Positions 14,600 to 14,629 of a DNA stretch of 14,629 bases are shown here, in pieces. Both the position numbers and the translations under genes were made by a program. Every line of letters begins with the position of its first letter. The first letter of the stretch is position 1. This DNA comes from Verrucomicrobiota bacterium. GTDB taxonomy: Bacteria; Verrucomicrobiota; Verrucomicrobiia; Chthoniobacterales; UBA10450. A model generated the notes under the pieces. The model worked only from the letters and a program-made list of their open reading frames with translations. It was not told where the DNA came from and made no database searches. The stretch spans positions 1 to 14,629 of the forward strand of contig QHOM01000080.1 in the NCBI GenBank assembly GCA_003218785.1. Direction: 5' to 3'.

Positions 14600-14629
14600 C
14601 TCTGGCGGACAGCGCCTCCTTGCAATGGA

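Overview
The window looks like a piece of a soil-type Verrucomicrobiota genome (isolate or metagenome contig). The best evidence is the 5' third of a 16S rRNA gene at the left edge, minus strand. It carries, at 63-80, the exact 18-nt probe site known as EUB338-III, which is typical of Verrucomicrobia. Several short hairpin and 'attcgtg'-type repeats fit the same kind of genome. Genus-level assignment is not possible from this window.

Layout, left to right: (1) 1-429, 16S rRNA 5' part, transcribed leftwards, with a hairpin-rich leader and then a 0.5-kb gene-free stretch holding a REPIN-like inverted-repeat element. (2) 1132-1813, a dimethylarginine dimethylaminohydrolase-type gene with an internal deletion. 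(3) 2068-3309, a secreted beta-propeller protein, and 3350-3595, a truncated REP-associated (Y1/RAYT) transposase. (4) 3678-5651, a small envelope protein and a cysteine-desulfurase-like PLP enzyme, both minus strand. (5) 5823-7962, plus strand: a one-TM hypothetical protein, a broken short-chain dehydrogenase and two copies of a hydroxynitrile-lyase-like cupin, both damaged. (6) 7963-8690, low-complexity DNA and a mazG remnant. (7) 8692-9915, a GC-rich secreted PQQ-like beta-propeller with regularly spaced cysteine pairs, minus strand. (8) 10031-11366, an insertion sequence with 20-bp perfect terminal inverted repeats around a DDE transposase. (9) 11383-14013, an AraC-family remnant, an intact zinc alcohol dehydrogenase and a broken aldo/keto reductase. 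(10) 14014-14629, no recognisable gene, ending in a hairpin repeat.

The SDR, cupins, AraC regulator, zinc alcohol dehydrogenase and aldo/keto reductase resemble a small carbonyl/alcohol redox cluster of the kind common in soil bacteria. Here only the alcohol dehydrogenase appears intact.

The most striking feature is gene decay. Three unrelated genes (DDAH, cupin, AKR) each lack one internal segment that I estimate at about 80-90 nt. The SDR has a 1-nt deletion plus a Trp-to-TGA change. The mazG fragment has a 1-nt deletion. The AraC gene carries what looks like a 10-nt foldback-templated insertion that makes a perfect 22-bp palindrome. Genuine decay and assembly or consensus error cannot be separated without reads. 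I saw no CRISPR array, tRNA, phage module or clearly new multi-gene system.
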